Counted from the first letter of the stretch, positions 27,610-40,345 are shown. The stretch is 64,000 nucleotides of DNA from an uncultured Desulfatitalea sp. (GCA_937868765.1 CALMNL010000004.1:1252749-1316748), one strand, 5' to 3'. Made by a program: numbers and translations. Notes: generated by a model not told the origin, from the letters alone.

Positions 27610-28431
27610 CTACCAGCGGGTGAACTGCCCGTGATGCCCCGAAAGCAAAAAGTTGACGCCCAAGAAGGTGAACAACAGCACCCCCAGCCCGGCGATGGCC
27701 ATGATCGCGGCCCGGCGGCCGCGCCAGCCCACGGCCAGGCGCTCGTGCAACAACACGGCATAGAAGATCCAGGTCACGGCCGACCACACCTCTTTGGCAT
27801 CCCACTGCCAGAAATGACCCCAGATGATCTTGGCGTAGACCATGCCGGTGATCAATCCGATGGTCAGCATGGTAAAACCGGTAACAATACACGCATACCC
27901 GGTGGTGTCAAGCAGATCCAGCGACGGCAGCCGCTTGAAAAAGAAATCGCGCCGCTTGGCTTTGATGTTGCGCTCCTGAATAAGGTAAAGCACCCCCACG
28001 CCGGCCGCCAGCACGAAGGCCGCGTCGCCGATGAAGGTGGCCAGGATGTGGGTGAAGAGCCAGACCCCTTTGAGCAGATTCTGCGGCTGCAGCGGCTCAT
28101 TGGGAAACTGGGTGGCCGCCAGCAGGATGAAGACCGCCAGGGGCGCCGTGTATACCCCCAGGATCTTCAGGTTGAACTTGGTGCGCAGGGCCAGGAAGAC
28201 CCCCACCAGGGTCCAGGCCGCCACCGTCAGGGTTTGATGCAGGTTGTTGACCGGCACGCTGCCGGTGGCGGCAAAGGCCCAGCCGAAAAGCGCCGTCTGG
28301 CATCCGAAGCCGGCCGCCAGCAGCCACACCCCGGCCTGCTGCAGCCGCTCGTGCTGCAGAAAAAGATAGGTGCAGTAAGCCGCGGCGCTGAGCATGTATA
28401 ACAGCGTGGCCGATACGAACAGGATCTGCAT
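27610..28431 (-). CDS. CcsA/HemX-type cytochrome c assembly membrane protein
   Basis: 273 residues with about eight hydrophobic helices. The heme-handling WWD-type segment is IIWGHFWQWDAKEVWS near residue 205, flanked by conserved His. Proteins of this type present heme for cytochrome c maturation (CcsA) or regulate HemA (HemX). Its position between the siroheme-type gene and hemA fits either role. Confidence 0.88.
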   Translation of the reverse strand: MQILFVSATLLYMLSAAAYCTYLFLQHERLQQAGVWLLAAGFGCQTALFGWAFAATGSVPVNNLHQTLTVAAWTLVGVFLALRTKFNLKILGVYTAPLAVFILLAATQFPNEPLQPQNLLKGVWLFTHILATFIGDAAFVLAAGVGVLYLIQERNIKAKRRDFFFKRLPSLDLLDTTGYACIVTGFTMLTIGLITGMVYAKIIWGHFWQWDAKEVWSAVTWIFYAVLLHERLAVGWRGRRAAIMAIAGLGVLLFTFLGVNFLLSGHHGQFTRW

Positions 28432-28457
28432 AGTGGGTCCTCTTACTCCCTGCGGCG

Positions 28458-29123
28458 CTAGTTCTCTTCATCCAGAAGATCTTCGTAAGAAAAGGCCGAA
28501 CCGACCACCTCGGCCAGCACCCGGTCGATGCCGGCGCGGTCGTCCTGGCGGATCAGTTCGAGCAGACCCCTGGCGATGAGTTGCTCGAAAATGGGCTTGT
28601 GCGCCTCGGGCGCGTGGGCTTCGGCCAGCAATCGCTGGCGCACGGCGCCCATCAGGTCCAGGAAAATGGCATACTCGGGTCCGAACTGGCCCTCCAGCAC
28701 CCGGCGCAGGTGCTTGGCAAAGGCCGGGCTCTTGCCCGAAGTGGAGACGGCGATCATCAGGTCGCCCTGCTGGATGATCGACGGCAGCACGAAGTTGCAG
28801 CGCTCGGGCTGGTCGGCGATGTTGCACAGCCGCCCGTCCGCTTCGGCCTCCAGTTGCACCTGGCGGTTGAGGGGCTCCACATCGGTGGCCCCGATGACCA
28901 GAAACATGCCTTGCTGGTCGCCGCTGCGGTAGTCGCGCCGCTCCCAGACCACACGGCCTTTGCGGGCCAGGGCGGCCAGCTCCTCGGTACCCTCGGGGCT
29001 GACCACCGTCACCCGGGCGTCGCAATCCAAAAGGGTGCGCACCTTGCGCGTGCCCACCTGGCCGCCGCCCACCACCAGGCAGGGGCGTTCCCGGATATCC
29101 AGACAAATGGGGTAATATCGCAT
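28458..29123 (-). CDS. Precorrin-2 dehydrogenase/ferrochelatase (Met8/CysG N-terminal type)
   Basis: 221 residues. The N-terminal Rossmann loop is VVGGGQVGTRKV. Mid-protein segments NFVLPSIIQQGDLMIAVSTSGKSPAFAKHLR match the family active site. It oxidises precorrin-2 to sirohydrochlorin with NAD and may insert iron, giving siroheme for sulfite reductase or for the siroheme-dependent heme route used by sulfate reducers. The SUMT domain of full CysG is absent, as expected for Met8. Confidence 0.9.
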   Translation of the reverse strand: MRYYPICLDIRERPCLVVGGGQVGTRKVRTLLDCDARVTVVSPEGTEELAALARKGRVVWERRDYRSGDQQGMFLVIGATDVEPLNRQVQLEAEADGRLCNIADQPERCNFVLPSIIQQGDLMIAVSTSGKSPAFAKHLRRVLEGQFGPEYAIFLDLMGAVRQRLLAEAHAPEAHKPIFEQLIARGLLELIRQDDRAGIDRVLAEVVGSAFSYEDLLDEEN

Positions 29124-29143
29124 GTGATTCCCTGAAGCGCCCG

Positions 29144-29911
29144 TCAGGGCAACTGAAAGGAGATGAGATCCTCGGCCGCAAACACCGGCCCTTTATACGT
29201 GCCTTGGGCCTGTTTGACAATATCCACCTCGTCGCAGGGGGGATAGAGGTGGGTCAGCACCAGCCGCCGGGCCTGGGCCTGGGTCGCTGCCTGGCCGGCC
29301 AGGCCGGGGGTCATGTGGCCGGGCACCTTGCGGCCGTCGGGCATGGCCGACTCGCAGATGAAGAGATCGGCCAGGCGCGCGGCCGCCACCAGGCCCTCGC
29401 ACGGGTCGGTATCGCCGGAATAGGCCACCACCGTGCCGGCGGCGTCTTCGATGCGATAGGCCAGGCTCTCGGGGCGGTGGTCCACGGGCCGGGCCTTCAC
29501 CGTGAAGTCCTCGAAATGAAAGGATTCGCCGGCCAGGGTGTCGATCTCGGTCAAAGCCATCTGTTCTCCGGGCAGTACGATCCAGTCACCATACGCCCCC
29601 TGCAGCGCCTGGTAAAAGCGCTTGAACCCGCTGCCGCCCAGGATGCGCAGCAACCGGGTACGGGCGTTGCGATCCGGATACTTGGTGGCGAAGAGCAGGG
29701 GCACCAGTTCGGCGGTGTGATCGGGATGAAAATGGCTGAGGAAGATGTGGGTCAGGTCGAAGATCGTGACGCCGCAGTGCAGCAGGCGCCGCATGGTGCC
29801 CGGCCCCAGATCCAGGAGTATTTTCGAAGCCTTGGTTTCCACTAACACCGCGCAGGCGCTGCGCGCGAGGCGCGGCACGCAGGTGCCGGAACCGAGAAGG
29901 GTCACTTTCAT
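29144..29911 (-). CDS. MBL-fold metallohydrolase (RNase Z-like)
   Basis: 255 residues of the beta-lactamase fold. The metal motif is FLSHFHPDHTAEL, with VAYSGDTDPCEG and LTHLYP as the later ligands. The N-terminus MKVTLLGSGTCVP is typical of RNase Z/ElaC-like and arylsulfatase-like members. The substrate is open; the RNase Z exosite arm is not evident. It overlaps the DHH gene by 4 bases, which suggests coupling. Confidence 0.85.
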   Translation of the reverse strand: MKVTLLGSGTCVPRLARSACAVLVETKASKILLDLGPGTMRRLLHCGVTIFDLTHIFLSHFHPDHTAELVPLLFATKYPDRNARTRLLRILGGSGFKRFYQALQGAYGDWIVLPGEQMALTEIDTLAGESFHFEDFTVKARPVDHRPESLAYRIEDAAGTVVAYSGDTDPCEGLVAAARLADLFICESAMPDGRKVPGHMTPGLAGQAATQAQARRLVLTHLYPPCDEVDIVKQAQGTYKGPVFAAEDLISFQLP

Positions 29912-30963
29912 GTTGATCCCTGTGCCTTGGCATCGGGGCCCTTGATCTTTTTGGGGTCCACATTGGCATTGCGGCTCTGGCCGGTCCCTTTTTCGATGCG
30001 CTGGATGATCCAGCGACCGAGCCGGGCATTATCCCGGGTGCCGGTTTCCGCCTCCAGGGCTTCCAGGGGCACTTCGGCCCGGGCCGCGCTCTTGTGGCCG
30101 CCGGCCGAACCCCACTTGCCGAAGGCGCGCTTGGCCAGCTTGCCGGCATCGGTGCGGATGCCGTCGTTGCGGAAGATCACCACCAGCTTGCGCTGGTGCA
30201 CCCCGGAGACGATGCTCCATTTGACCTGATCAGTGTGCATGAAAAAATCGGCGATCTGCACGCACACGTCAGGGTGCACCACCGGTCCCAGATGCACGAA
30301 GGCGCGCCCCTTGCGCAAGGTCATATCCTCCAGGGCGCGCTTGAAATATTTGAGGAAATCCAAGCGGATCTCGGCGCACTCGATGCGCCGGGCCAGCGCG
30401 ATGTTCGACAGACGGAAGACGAACTGGAAGGCCTCCAGGTCCTCCATCACCGTGTGCCGCTCGAAATCGCTGGTGTCGGTCTTGATGGCGAAGTACAGGG
30501 CCGTGGCCAGGCGGGTGGAGGGCTTGATCTTGGCCGCTCGCAAATACTCGGTGAGGATGCTGCCCGTGGCGCCGTACTTGGGCCGGATGTCCACGAACGG
30601 CGCCTGGCTGCGCTCGCCGAGCGGGTGATGGTCGATGATCACCTGGGGTTTCAAACCGGCCAGCAGTTCGTGGTGGTCGGGCTGGGCGTCCACCAGCACC
30701 ACGCGGTTGTAGCGCTTTGGATCCACCGTCTTGAAGGGGACCATGGTGACGCCGATGAGCCGGATGAGCACCAGGTTGTCCGTGCGCTGCACCTCGTTCA
30801 AATTGGCGATGATCACCCCTGCCACCTTGCGCCACAGCAGCCGTTTGACCGCCATGGCACTGGCAATGGCGTCCGGGTCGGCCACGATGGGAATCAGCAC
30901 GTGGTCGTCGCCGCTGAACTGGGCATAGAATCGTCGCAACCGCTCTCTGACCGTAACCGTCAT
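29908..30963 (-). CDS. DHH-family phosphoesterase
   Basis: About 351 residues from the ATG at 30963; AGGAGG abuts this ATG, which is closer than ideal. The DHH domain has VADPDAIASAM and VIIDHHPLG as metal sites. The C-terminal DHHA1 part ends in GSAGGHKSAAR. Relatives include nanoRNases (NrnA) and c-di-AMP hydrolases. An extra charged tail of some 45 residues follows DHHA1. Located between clpB and an MBL hydrolase. Confidence 0.87.
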   Translation of the reverse strand: MTVTVRERLRRFYAQFSGDDHVLIPIVADPDAIASAMAVKRLLWRKVAGVIIANLNEVQRTDNLVLIRLIGVTMVPFKTVDPKRYNRVVLVDAQPDHHELLAGLKPQVIIDHHPLGERSQAPFVDIRPKYGATGSILTEYLRAAKIKPSTRLATALYFAIKTDTSDFERHTVMEDLEAFQFVFRLSNIALARRIECAEIRLDFLKYFKRALEDMTLRKGRAFVHLGPVVHPDVCVQIADFFMHTDQVKWSIVSGVHQRKLVVIFRNDGIRTDAGKLAKRAFGKWGSAGGHKSAARAEVPLEALEAETGTRDNARLGRWIIQRIEKGTGQSRNANVDPKKIKGPDAKAQGST

Positions 30964-31027
30964 CCTCCTGCTAACTCGTGGGATGCCTAATACATTACAG
31001 AGAGTTGCGGCCGATGACAACCCAAAA

Positions 31028-33616
<2,589 letters not shown>

Positions 33617-33666
33617 ATAAGCTCCTTGTACAATTCTCCTTTTCGGTGGTCTGATATTTGCATGGA

Positions 33667-33694
33667 ATTTTAAGCATACCGCCCCGCTTGTCAA
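33667..33694 (-). promoter_or_regulatory. Sigma-70-type promoter of clpB
   Basis: Minus-strand TTGACA (33694-33689), 16-bp spacer, TAAAAT (33672-33667), about 50 bases before the clpB ATG. I see neither a CIRCE repeat nor a clear sigma-32 box in this interval. Confidence 0.7.
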
Positions 33695-33899
33695 ACCCCC
33701 GGCTCCGAAAAGGGTTGAAAATACTGATAAGCGTCTGTTGCCGCGGGTCGAGTGCGGGCCGCCATGCGAACGGCGGTGACAATTTTTGTCGGCCGACAGC
33801 CGCAGCAGGGGTCATGAACTCGTGCGGGCGGCCGATATAGAGCTCGGACCCGTTGGTTGCAGTTGGCCCGACCGCCTTTTGCGATAAGGAATCGAAGGT

Positions 33900-34661
33900 A
33901 TGCCCAAGCTGATATTGCTGTTCCGAGACAAGCTCCTCAACGCCTATCCCTTGACCGAGGGGCGCAGCCTTACCATCGGCCGCCACGGGGACAACGACAT
34001 CATCATCGAAAATCTGACGGTCTCGGGGCACCACGCCCGGGTGGATCATCACGACGGCGCGATCACCCTCACCGACCTGAACAGCAAGAACGGCACGCAC
34101 CGCAACGGCGTTGCCATCACCCAATGCACCCTGGAAGACGGCGACATCATCACCATCGGCAAACACACCCTGCAGGCGGACTGGACCGACACCATCGCCG
34201 TGGAGGTCACACCTGAATTGCGCGCCCAGTTGGCCGACACCATGAACACCACGCGCACCATGGTGGTCAAATCGCCTGATTTTGAACAGCCGGCAACGGA
34301 ATCGGAAGCCGATCCCGAGGCGCCGGCCGTGCCGCCCCAGCCGCGTGCGGCCGCGGACCGCCTGGCTTTCCTGGAAGGCGGCGAGGGCACCTATGCCCTT
34401 TACAAGCACCAGGTATCCATTGGCAAAAACAGCGATGCCGACATCGTCATCGGCGGCACCTGGGCGCTGCTGCTGGGCAGCCCGGCCGCCGTGATCACCA
34501 AGCAGTCCGGCGATTACTTCTTGCGGTATGCCGGCGGCCTGATCCGCCCCAAGCGCAATGGGATCAGCGTCAAGGGAACGGTCAAGCTCAACCACGACGA
34601 TATCGTGGAAATAGGGCCGGTCAAGCTCCAGATCCAGATGGGTCAGCGACTGGCCGCTTAG
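33900..34661 (+). CDS. FHA-domain protein (two FHA-like domains)
   Basis: 253 residues. The first FHA domain (about 1-95) shows the phosphothreonine-binding pattern GRSLTIGRHGDNDI...VSGHHARV...NSKNGTHRNG. A Pro/Ala-rich linker follows, then a second, more degenerate FHA-like domain (about 155-250: VSIGKNSDADIVIG). It ends 9 bases before a membrane Ser/Thr kinase gene, so it is probably that kinase's phospho-target or scaffold. Confidence 0.85.
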   Translation: MPKLILLFRDKLLNAYPLTEGRSLTIGRHGDNDIIIENLTVSGHHARVDHHDGAITLTDLNSKNGTHRNGVAITQCTLEDGDIITIGKHTLQADWTDTIAVEVTPELRAQLADTMNTTRTMVVKSPDFEQPATESEADPEAPAVPPQPRAAADRLAFLEGGEGTYALYKHQVSIGKNSDADIVIGGTWALLLGSPAAVITKQSGDYFLRYAGGLIRPKRNGISVKGTVKLNHDDIVEIGPVKLQIQMGQRLAA

Positions 34662-34670
34662 CGGGATCCA

Positions 34671-37088
34671 TTGGAAAAAGCGTGTAAAAACAAAACCCGT
34701 CGCCGGTGCGCGCTCCTCCTGGCGCTCCTCTTCGCCCTGGTATGGGTGACCGGCGCTCAAAGCGCTCCCCCCGCCCCCGAGCCGGCGGGCCGATTGGCGC
34801 CGGCGCTTTCGGAGGGCGGCCCGGTCGGGCAGCCCCTCTCGGTGCTGGACCGCCTCAGAGTCCGGATGGGGTCGTTTCTGGAAAGACAGGGGGTCAACGC
34901 CGAATTCGTGCAGCTTTACGCTCAATGGGTCATCGGCGCACCGGTGCTGGTGGTCTCGATCCTCATCGCCATGCTGCTGCGGCCCAGGGGCAATCCGGTG
35001 GTGACGACCCGCCTGGCGCGTTCGGCCACCACCCCGCCCGTGGACCAGCACCAGCTCGATGCGCGCAGGAAACGGGCCGGACCCAAAACCAAGTCCAAAT
35101 TTTACAAGAACACGGTCAAATTATCCGATCAACAGCAGGTGCTGCGCTTTTTTCTGGAGCTCTTCAAGCGCCAGAACCAGGCCGAACCGGATGTGCCCGC
35201 CCAGATCGTACGCACCGAAACCCGGCCCACCTGTCCCAACGAAACCTATGAGATGCGCATCCTCATCGACGGGGAGTGGATGGCCCGGCGCATGTCCATC
35301 GGTCTGCTGGGCCAGGGCGGCGGCAGCCGCAGCAAGTGCTTCTACGTGATCTACGACACTCATATGGTGATCAAGATTCCGGCTGTGCCCATGCCCCGTT
35401 TCAGCGATTACAAGCGCCAGATCGAGACCGAGGCGCGCATCGTGGCGCGCCTGGCCCCCCGGCTGTGCATCGTGCCGCGGGTGTCGGTGATCCTGAAGCT
35501 GGTGCACGCCCTGCCCCAGGACACCCCGCTCTGCGAAGAGGCCCTGGAGGCCAGGTATGTTCAGCTGGCGGAAAACGACGCGGCGCTTCAGGAACACCTG
35601 AAGATTGACGACTCGTTCGCCCTGTTCATGGACCTGGCCAAACACCACTTCCTGAGCACCACGCTGGACGAAATCCACAGCGGCTACGGCCGCCTCCTGG
35701 ACGAAGCCAGGGAACATCCCGAACTGCTTTGGGACCACCATGCCTTTGTCTGCCGCTATGGCGAAGAGTCCGGGGCCGTGTGCCATGCGCTCCAGACGGT
35801 GTACCATGGCTGCGAAGAGAACCTGCGCCAGCTGGTCCAACACGCCGGCGCCGGCAAAACCGTCTCCACCTATCAGCTTCGGCAATGGTTTCTGGGCCAC
35901 GTGGCCGGTGAGATCATCCAGCGCGACGAGCAGGACCTGCCCCAGGAGCTGACGGACCAGGCCAACAGACTGCTTTCCCAGGTGATGCGCGACAACCGCG
36001 CCCTGGTCAACCAGTACCGCCGCCAGATAAAGGAATATATCCGCGGCACGCGCTTTACCCAGTATCTGAGGCCGGTCGAGAGCCTGTGCACCAACATCCT
36101 GGACCTGCTGGCCTGGATCGGCCAAAAGGGTCTGGCCCTGCGCGACCTGAAGCCCGAAAACCTCTTCGTGGCCGGCAACCCCGACGACTATCCCGGTTTT
36201 CTCAACGATGCCGAAAAGTTCTCCATCGGCTTGATCGACGTGGAGACCGCCGTGGCCATCGACGCCGAAGACCCGGTATTGATTCCCCAACCCCAGCTGG
36301 CGGGCACACCGCTCTACGCCACGCCGACCCACTTGATGCCCAACGCCCTGTTGCTGGAGGTTTACGAGGATCTGGCGACCATTCTGCATCTGCAGGATTG
36401 GCATGCCACCATCGCCATCCTCTACCGCATCGTCACCGGCGAGAACCTGTTCGGCACAACGGCCCACGTGTTTCCCGAAATCCTCAACCGCCTGCGATTG
36501 CTCGATCCCACCGGGCCGGACATGGAAAAAGAGGTGGCCGCCATCCAGCGCCTGTTCTGGAACAGCGCGGTGGCTGAATTCCAGGAGGGCATGGCCAAGA
36601 ACGCTTCGGATTTTGAACGGGTGGAGGTGCGCGTACCGGATGCTTTCGTCTCCGAACTCAAGGTCGGCTTGCATAACGAGGTGCGCGAAATCGAGCGCAC
36701 CGTGGAGCGGGCCGTGGCCGAACAATCCTTTTTCACAAGCGGCGACAAGCGCCGTTTTCTCAAGCAGGCCACGGCGGAAAAGATCAGTCAAATGAAAAAC
36801 AAACTGGCCCAGGAGGCCGAAAGCGGTCTCGGCCAGGGCCCCAGCCAGGTGTTGCTCTACTTCGAACTTCTGGAAAAACTGAAAACCAGGCTGGAGCACA
36901 AACAGCAGGCGGAGGCCACCCTGCGCGCTCCCAAGGCCACCATCACCGCGGACCACCTCATGGAGATGATGTTCCAGCGAGTCTTCACCACCATGTACCC
37001 CGCCCGCTGGCCGGAACTGGCGCCCAAGCTGTACGGCAGCAGCGCCTTTCTCGCCACCGATATCACCACCTACCAGGCGACCCTATAA
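34671..37088 (+). CDS. Membrane-anchored Ser/Thr protein kinase, atypical
   Basis: 805 residues from a TTG at 34671. Two N-terminal hydrophobic segments (about 13-32 and 85-105) enclose a short extracytoplasmic loop. The kinase region has a Gly loop ([11 protein letters not shown]), the VIK lysine K235, catalytic loop [10 protein letters not shown] with D492, DFG replaced by IDV (D523), and GTPLYATP. The His of HRD is Leu. About 257 residues separate K235 from D492, far more than the roughly 95 usual, so a helical insert interrupts the domain. A coiled C-terminal tail follows. Likely partner of the FHA protein. Confidence 0.75.
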   Translation: MEKACKNKTRRRCALLLALLFALVWVTGAQSAPPAPEPAGRLAPALSEGGPVGQPLSVLDRLRVRMGSFLERQGVNAEFVQLYAQWVIGAPVLVVSILIAMLLRPRGNPVVTTRLARSATTPPVDQHQLDARRKRAGPKTKSKFYKNTVKLSDQQQVLRFFLELFKRQNQAEPDVPAQIVRTETRPTCPNETYEMRILIDGEWMARRMSIGLLGQGGGSRSKCFYVIYDTHMVIKIPAVPMPRFSDYKRQIETEARIVARLAPRLCIVPRVSVILKLVHALPQDTPLCEEALEARYVQLAENDAALQEHLKIDDSFALFMDLAKHHFLSTTLDEIHSGYGRLLDEAREHPELLWDHHAFVCRYGEESGAVCHALQTVYHGCEENLRQLVQHAGAGKTVSTYQLRQWFLGHVAGEIIQRDEQDLPQELTDQANRLLSQVMRDNRALVNQYRRQIKEYIRGTRFTQYLRPVESLCTNILDLLAWIGQKGLALRDLKPENLFVAGNPDDYPGFLNDAEKFSIGLIDVETAVAIDAEDPVLIPQPQLAGTPLYATPTHLMPNALLLEVYEDLATILHLQDWHATIAILYRIVTGENLFGTTAHVFPEILNRLRLLDPTGPDMEKEVAAIQRLFWNSAVAEFQEGMAKNASDFERVEVRVPDAFVSELKVGLHNEVREIERTVERAVAEQSFFTSGDKRRFLKQATAEKISQMKNKLAQEAESGLGQGPSQVLLYFELLEKLKTRLEHKQQAEATLRAPKATITADHLMEMMFQRVFTTMYPARWPELAPKLYGSSAFLATDITTYQATL

Positions 37089-37520
37089 CCGTTCCTTGAG
37101 GATGAACTTGTCCAGATGGTCGATGGGCACGAACCGCTCGGAAACGACCTTGCCGCGCACCGAGATGCCGGCGGCATGCACCGAGTCGGGGGAGCCGCTC
37201 ACCAGGGGGTGCCACTCGGGCAGGTCCTTGCCGGCGGCCACCAGGCGGTAGGCGCAGGTCTTGGGCAGCCAGCGCAGGCGGGCGATATTTTCGGGCTGAA
37301 GCTCCACACAATCGGAAACCAGAATGTGCCGCAGCTCATATTGGCTGCAGCGGCAGGTGTTCAGATCCAGCAGATGGCAGGCCACGCGGGTGTAGTAAAT
37401 TTTGCCCGTGGTGGGATTCCGCAGCTTCTCCAGGCAACAGCGGCCACACCCGTCACACAACGACTCCCACTCTTCCAGGCTGAGTTGTTTCAGTTTCTTG
37501 CCTTGCCAAAAAGCGTTCAT
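37083..37520 (-). CDS. YcgN/YkgJ-type cysteine-cluster protein
   Basis: 145 residues from the ATG at 37520 (GGGGAG nine bases upstream). Cys pattern LCDGCGRCC near residue 20, then CHLLD, CRCSQY, DCVEL and CAYR, as in the UPF0260 family, which probably binds zinc or an Fe-S cluster. Function unknown. It converges with the kinase gene; the stop codons overlap by 6 bases. Confidence 0.85.
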   Translation of the reverse strand: MNAFWQGKKLKQLSLEEWESLCDGCGRCCLEKLRNPTTGKIYYTRVACHLLDLNTCRCSQYELRHILVSDCVELQPENIARLRWLPKTCAYRLVAAGKDLPEWHPLVSGSPDSVHAAGISVRGKVVSERFVPIDHLDKFILKERL

Positions 37521-37729
37521 GGCGCATCGCTCCCCACGATCCCCTTGCTTGAAAACCCTTCGCACGATTTTAGCGTATTAGCAATATCGGCCGGCGCCGC
37601 CGAATGTTGAGCCGGCATCCAGATGAAACCCTTTCTTTGACAGCCGGCTGGCCGGCGCTTAGATTCCGGCAACCACCATCTTCGGCAGAACCCTAATCGT
37701 CCGGCATGGCCGGAGCGGGAGTCGTCCCC

Positions 37730-38578
37730 ATGAAACAGATTGTATGGTTCCTGGCCTTTGCCATGCTGGCCGTCGGCTGCCAGCCCATGCTCCCCGCACC
37801 GCAAACACTTCGGCTCTACGATCTGGCCCAAGGCCGCCGCCTTTCCGAACAGGAGGCCCTGGCGCGCCTGGAGACGGTCCGTTTCGTGCTGGTCGGCGAA
37901 CATCACACCGATCCGGCCGACCATGCCGCTCAGCTGGCGGTGATTCAGGCCCTCCACAGTTCGGGACGCAAGGTGGCCATCGGCCTGGAGATGTTCCGCA
38001 AGCAGGACCAGGCAGCGCTGGACCGCTGGGTGGCCGGCGAGATCGACGAGGCGGCCTTCCAGCCCATCTACCTGGACAACTGGAATTTCGACTGGCAGCT
38101 CTACCGCCCCATATTCGAGTATGCCCGCCGATATCGACTGCCCATGGTGGGCCTGAACGTGCCAGGGGAGGTGACCCGCCAGGTGGCGTATCACGGGTTC
38201 GACTCCCTTTCGGAACGCCAGCGTGCATCGCTGCCGGAGATCCGCTGCGAGGTAACCCCCCAATACCGTGAATTCGTCCGGGAAGCGTTCGGCTTCCACG
38301 CCCATGGCCGCATGAACTTCGACAACTTCTGCCAGGCCCAGCTGCTGTGGGATACGGCCATGGCGGCGAATGCGGCCCACTATTCGAACCAGCACCCGGA
38401 CAGGGTCATGGTGCTGCTGGCGGGCGCCGGCCACGCGCACAAGATGGGCATCCCGGCCCAGCTGCAGAAGCTGGGCGAGAGCGCCTTCCTCGTGATTCTG
38501 CCGGCGCCGTCGGAAGAGGGCGGATCGCAGGAGGTGACTACCGACGAAGCCGATTTCCTGATAGAGTCCGGAAGATAG
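37730..38578 (+). CDS. ChaN-family lipoprotein
   Basis: 282 residues from the ATG at 37730. Lipobox LAVGC with Cys17 marks a lipoprotein. The domain begins VLVGEHHTDPADHA and includes IGLEMFRKQDQ and a late GAGHAHKMGIP, matching the ChaN/DUF399 family, some members of which bind heme at the cell envelope. The heme genes are not adjacent, so a role in iron or heme handling is only suggested. Confidence 0.85.
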   Translation: MKQIVWFLAFAMLAVGCQPMLPAPQTLRLYDLAQGRRLSEQEALARLETVRFVLVGEHHTDPADHAAQLAVIQALHSSGRKVAIGLEMFRKQDQAALDRWVAGEIDEAAFQPIYLDNWNFDWQLYRPIFEYARRYRLPMVGLNVPGEVTRQVAYHGFDSLSERQRASLPEIRCEVTPQYREFVREAFGFHAHGRMNFDNFCQAQLLWDTAMAANAAHYSNQHPDRVMVLLAGAGHAHKMGIPAQLQKLGESAFLVILPAPSEEGGSQEVTTDEADFLIESGR

Positions 38579-38670
38579 AAGCGCGCATCAAGAATCCGGA
38601 AGGGGAAAACCTTCTGAATGACCGCTTCAGGATTGCGGATTCCGAACCCGTCAGCGCAAAGGAGGTCACC

Positions 38671-39012
38671 ATGCAAAACCGCCGTTGGACACTTATCGGA
38701 TCGGCCCTGGCGCTGGTCATCCTCATGGCCTTCATCGCCGTCCTGGCCGCCGACCAGCGCCCCCCCCAGGGGCCGGGCCCGCACCACGCCTACCCGCCGG
38801 TGGGCATCTATCTGGATCTGACCGAAGAATTCAACCGCGCCATGCAATATGACGGATCCGGCGGCACCCGCACCCTTTCCACCAACATGTCCGAAGATTA
38901 CCTGCACCAGATCGCCATCGCCACGCGCTACACCGTGGAGACCAACCTGCAGATCCTCAAGCAGCAGGAGCGCATTATCCAGCTGCTGGAGAAAAACGCC
39001 GGCAAGAATTAG
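38671..39012 (+). CDS. Small membrane-anchored hypothetical protein
   Basis: 113 residues from the ATG at 38671, chosen for AAAGGAGG just upstream; the frame extends further 5' but only as a shadow of the ChaN gene. One N-terminal helix (LIGSALALVILMAFIAVLA) anchors a soluble part with a Pro-rich stretch and a C-terminal amphipathic coil (LQILKQQERIIQLLEK). No family recognised. Probably cotranscribed with the ChaN lipoprotein. Confidence 0.7.
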   Translation: MQNRRWTLIGSALALVILMAFIAVLAADQRPPQGPGPHHAYPPVGIYLDLTEEFNRAMQYDGSGGTRTLSTNMSEDYLHQIAIATRYTVETNLQILKQQERIIQLLEKNAGKN

Positions 39013-39054
39013 GTTCCATCGAGAAACGTCGGTTTCCGCCGATTTCGTCGGGGA

Positions 39055-39801
39055 TCACGGCACGGACGGGTTGCGCCGCATGACCGGCTGCAGCCAGCGG
39101 TTGTTGAACCCTTCATAGAGCCACTTGTCGGGAAAACCGCTGCGCCGGATGTAGGTGGGATTCTTGGACCACTCGATCAATTTTTCGTACGCTTCCTGGA
39201 TCTTCAGGAACATGTGGGCATTGCCGCCGATGTCCGGGTGGTGGCGTTTGGCCTGGCGGCGGTAGGCCTGCTTGATGCGGCTCTGCAGGTTGGCCGGGGT
39301 CAGTTCCGCCGCCCGCAGTTCCAGGGCCACCAGGCTGCTGGCACGCACCGACGGAACGACCAGGGCCGAGGGGATCACCGTTTCCTTGGGAAGCGGCGGT
39401 TTGCGGGCCTGTTCCAGCAGCCGTTCCGAGGCCACGTACCGCTTCTTGGTGCGATCGCGGATATCCCACCACTGGCTGCCCAGCATGTTGGACAGGTCGC
39501 AGAAATCCTCCACCGGCTTCTTGCCGAAAGTGCGCGGCAGCATGTAGCTGTGAATCTGCTCCCGGTCGTAGGGCAGCATGTCCATCACGATCACGAATTC
39601 CGTAAAATAAAAGGTGGCGTAACGGATGTTGAGCGCCCGCAGCAGCCCCGTGCGCCGGTTCAGGGTGGCCAGCAGCTGCATGCGGCACTCGTTGGCGCAA
39701 TATCGCCGGTGCCGCGGCGGCAGGCTGCCCCCGCAGGCCAGGCAGGTGCGGCGCGGCGGGTCCTGGCGGGCGGGCAACAAGATTTTGGGGGCTGCGGTCA
39801 T
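39055..39801 (-). CDS. J-domain protein with N-terminal Cys4 motif
   Basis: 248 residues. Near the N-terminus CLACGG and YCANEC form a small zinc-binding pair. The J domain is C-terminal (about 165-215) with the HPD tripeptide in RRQAKRHHPDIGG, so it should stimulate DnaK ATPase. The middle is uncharacterised (MLGSQWWDIRDRTKK). This order is unlike DnaJ or CbpA. The client is unknown. Confidence 0.8.
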   Translation of the reverse strand: MTAAPKILLPARQDPPRRTCLACGGSLPPRHRRYCANECRMQLLATLNRRTGLLRALNIRYATFYFTEFVIVMDMLPYDREQIHSYMLPRTFGKKPVEDFCDLSNMLGSQWWDIRDRTKKRYVASERLLEQARKPPLPKETVIPSALVVPSVRASSLVALELRAAELTPANLQSRIKQAYRRQAKRHHPDIGGNAHMFLKIQEAYEKLIEWSKNPTYIRRSGFPDKWLYEGFNNRWLQPVMRRNPSVP

Positions 39802-39913
39802 GGGTTCATTGGTCCTCCAGCCGGAAGGATCGGCCTTTGGCGCCTCGGTCTTTAGCGTTCATCTCCGGCCATGCCGGAAGGGTAGGGTATCATTCCAATC
39901 CGGCCTGCATTTG

Positions 39914-40318
39914 TCAAGCCGTGGCCGGCGGCGGATCCATGGGCGGCCGGCCGGCGCGCACGCGCCAGCGGTTGAGGATCTTGAGGATGCGCCGCCGGCC
40001 CAGGACGCGCTGAATGAGCCGGTGTTTGCCGGGAAAACTGATCAGTCCGATGCCCAGCACCAGGGTCAGGATGCCCTGGCCGGGCAGCACCAGCATGGCG
40101 ATGCCGGCCAGGATGAAGATGGCGCCGAAGATGTTCTTGACGATGAGGTAGGGGTAGCGCCAGGCCGCCGGGAGCCGGTGCTTCAAGGTCGAGGCCGCTT
40201 CGTTGGTCAGGTAGTCGGCGGGCAGGTAGACCACCACCAGCGGCACCACGACGATGGTACCGATCCAGAAGAGAACCGACAGGATGATCATGGCGGTAAC
40301 CATAGCGGTCGGCATCAT
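39914..40318 (-). CDS. PGPGW-type small membrane protein
   Basis: 134 residues with three hydrophobic helices. The segment LPGQGILTLVLGIGLISFPGK is typical of the PGPGW-motif family of transmembrane proteins of unknown function. A basic C-terminal tail follows. It lies downstream of the acyl-CoA dehydrogenases, separated by a strong hairpin. Confidence 0.75.
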   Translation of the reverse strand: MMPTAMVTAMIILSVLFWIGTIVVVPLVVVYLPADYLTNEAASTLKHRLPAAWRYPYLIVKNIFGAIFILAGIAMLVLPGQGILTLVLGIGLISFPGKHRLIQRVLGRRRILKILNRWRVRAGRPPMDPPPATA

Positions 40319-40345
40319 ACCCGCCGCAGGGCCGCCTGTCCAGAA

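Noticed and set aside
33900-37088. Type VI secretion locus (FHA, kinase, Clp nearby)
   Set aside because: The ATPase is canonical ClpB with a middle domain, and no tube, sheath or baseplate genes are seen.
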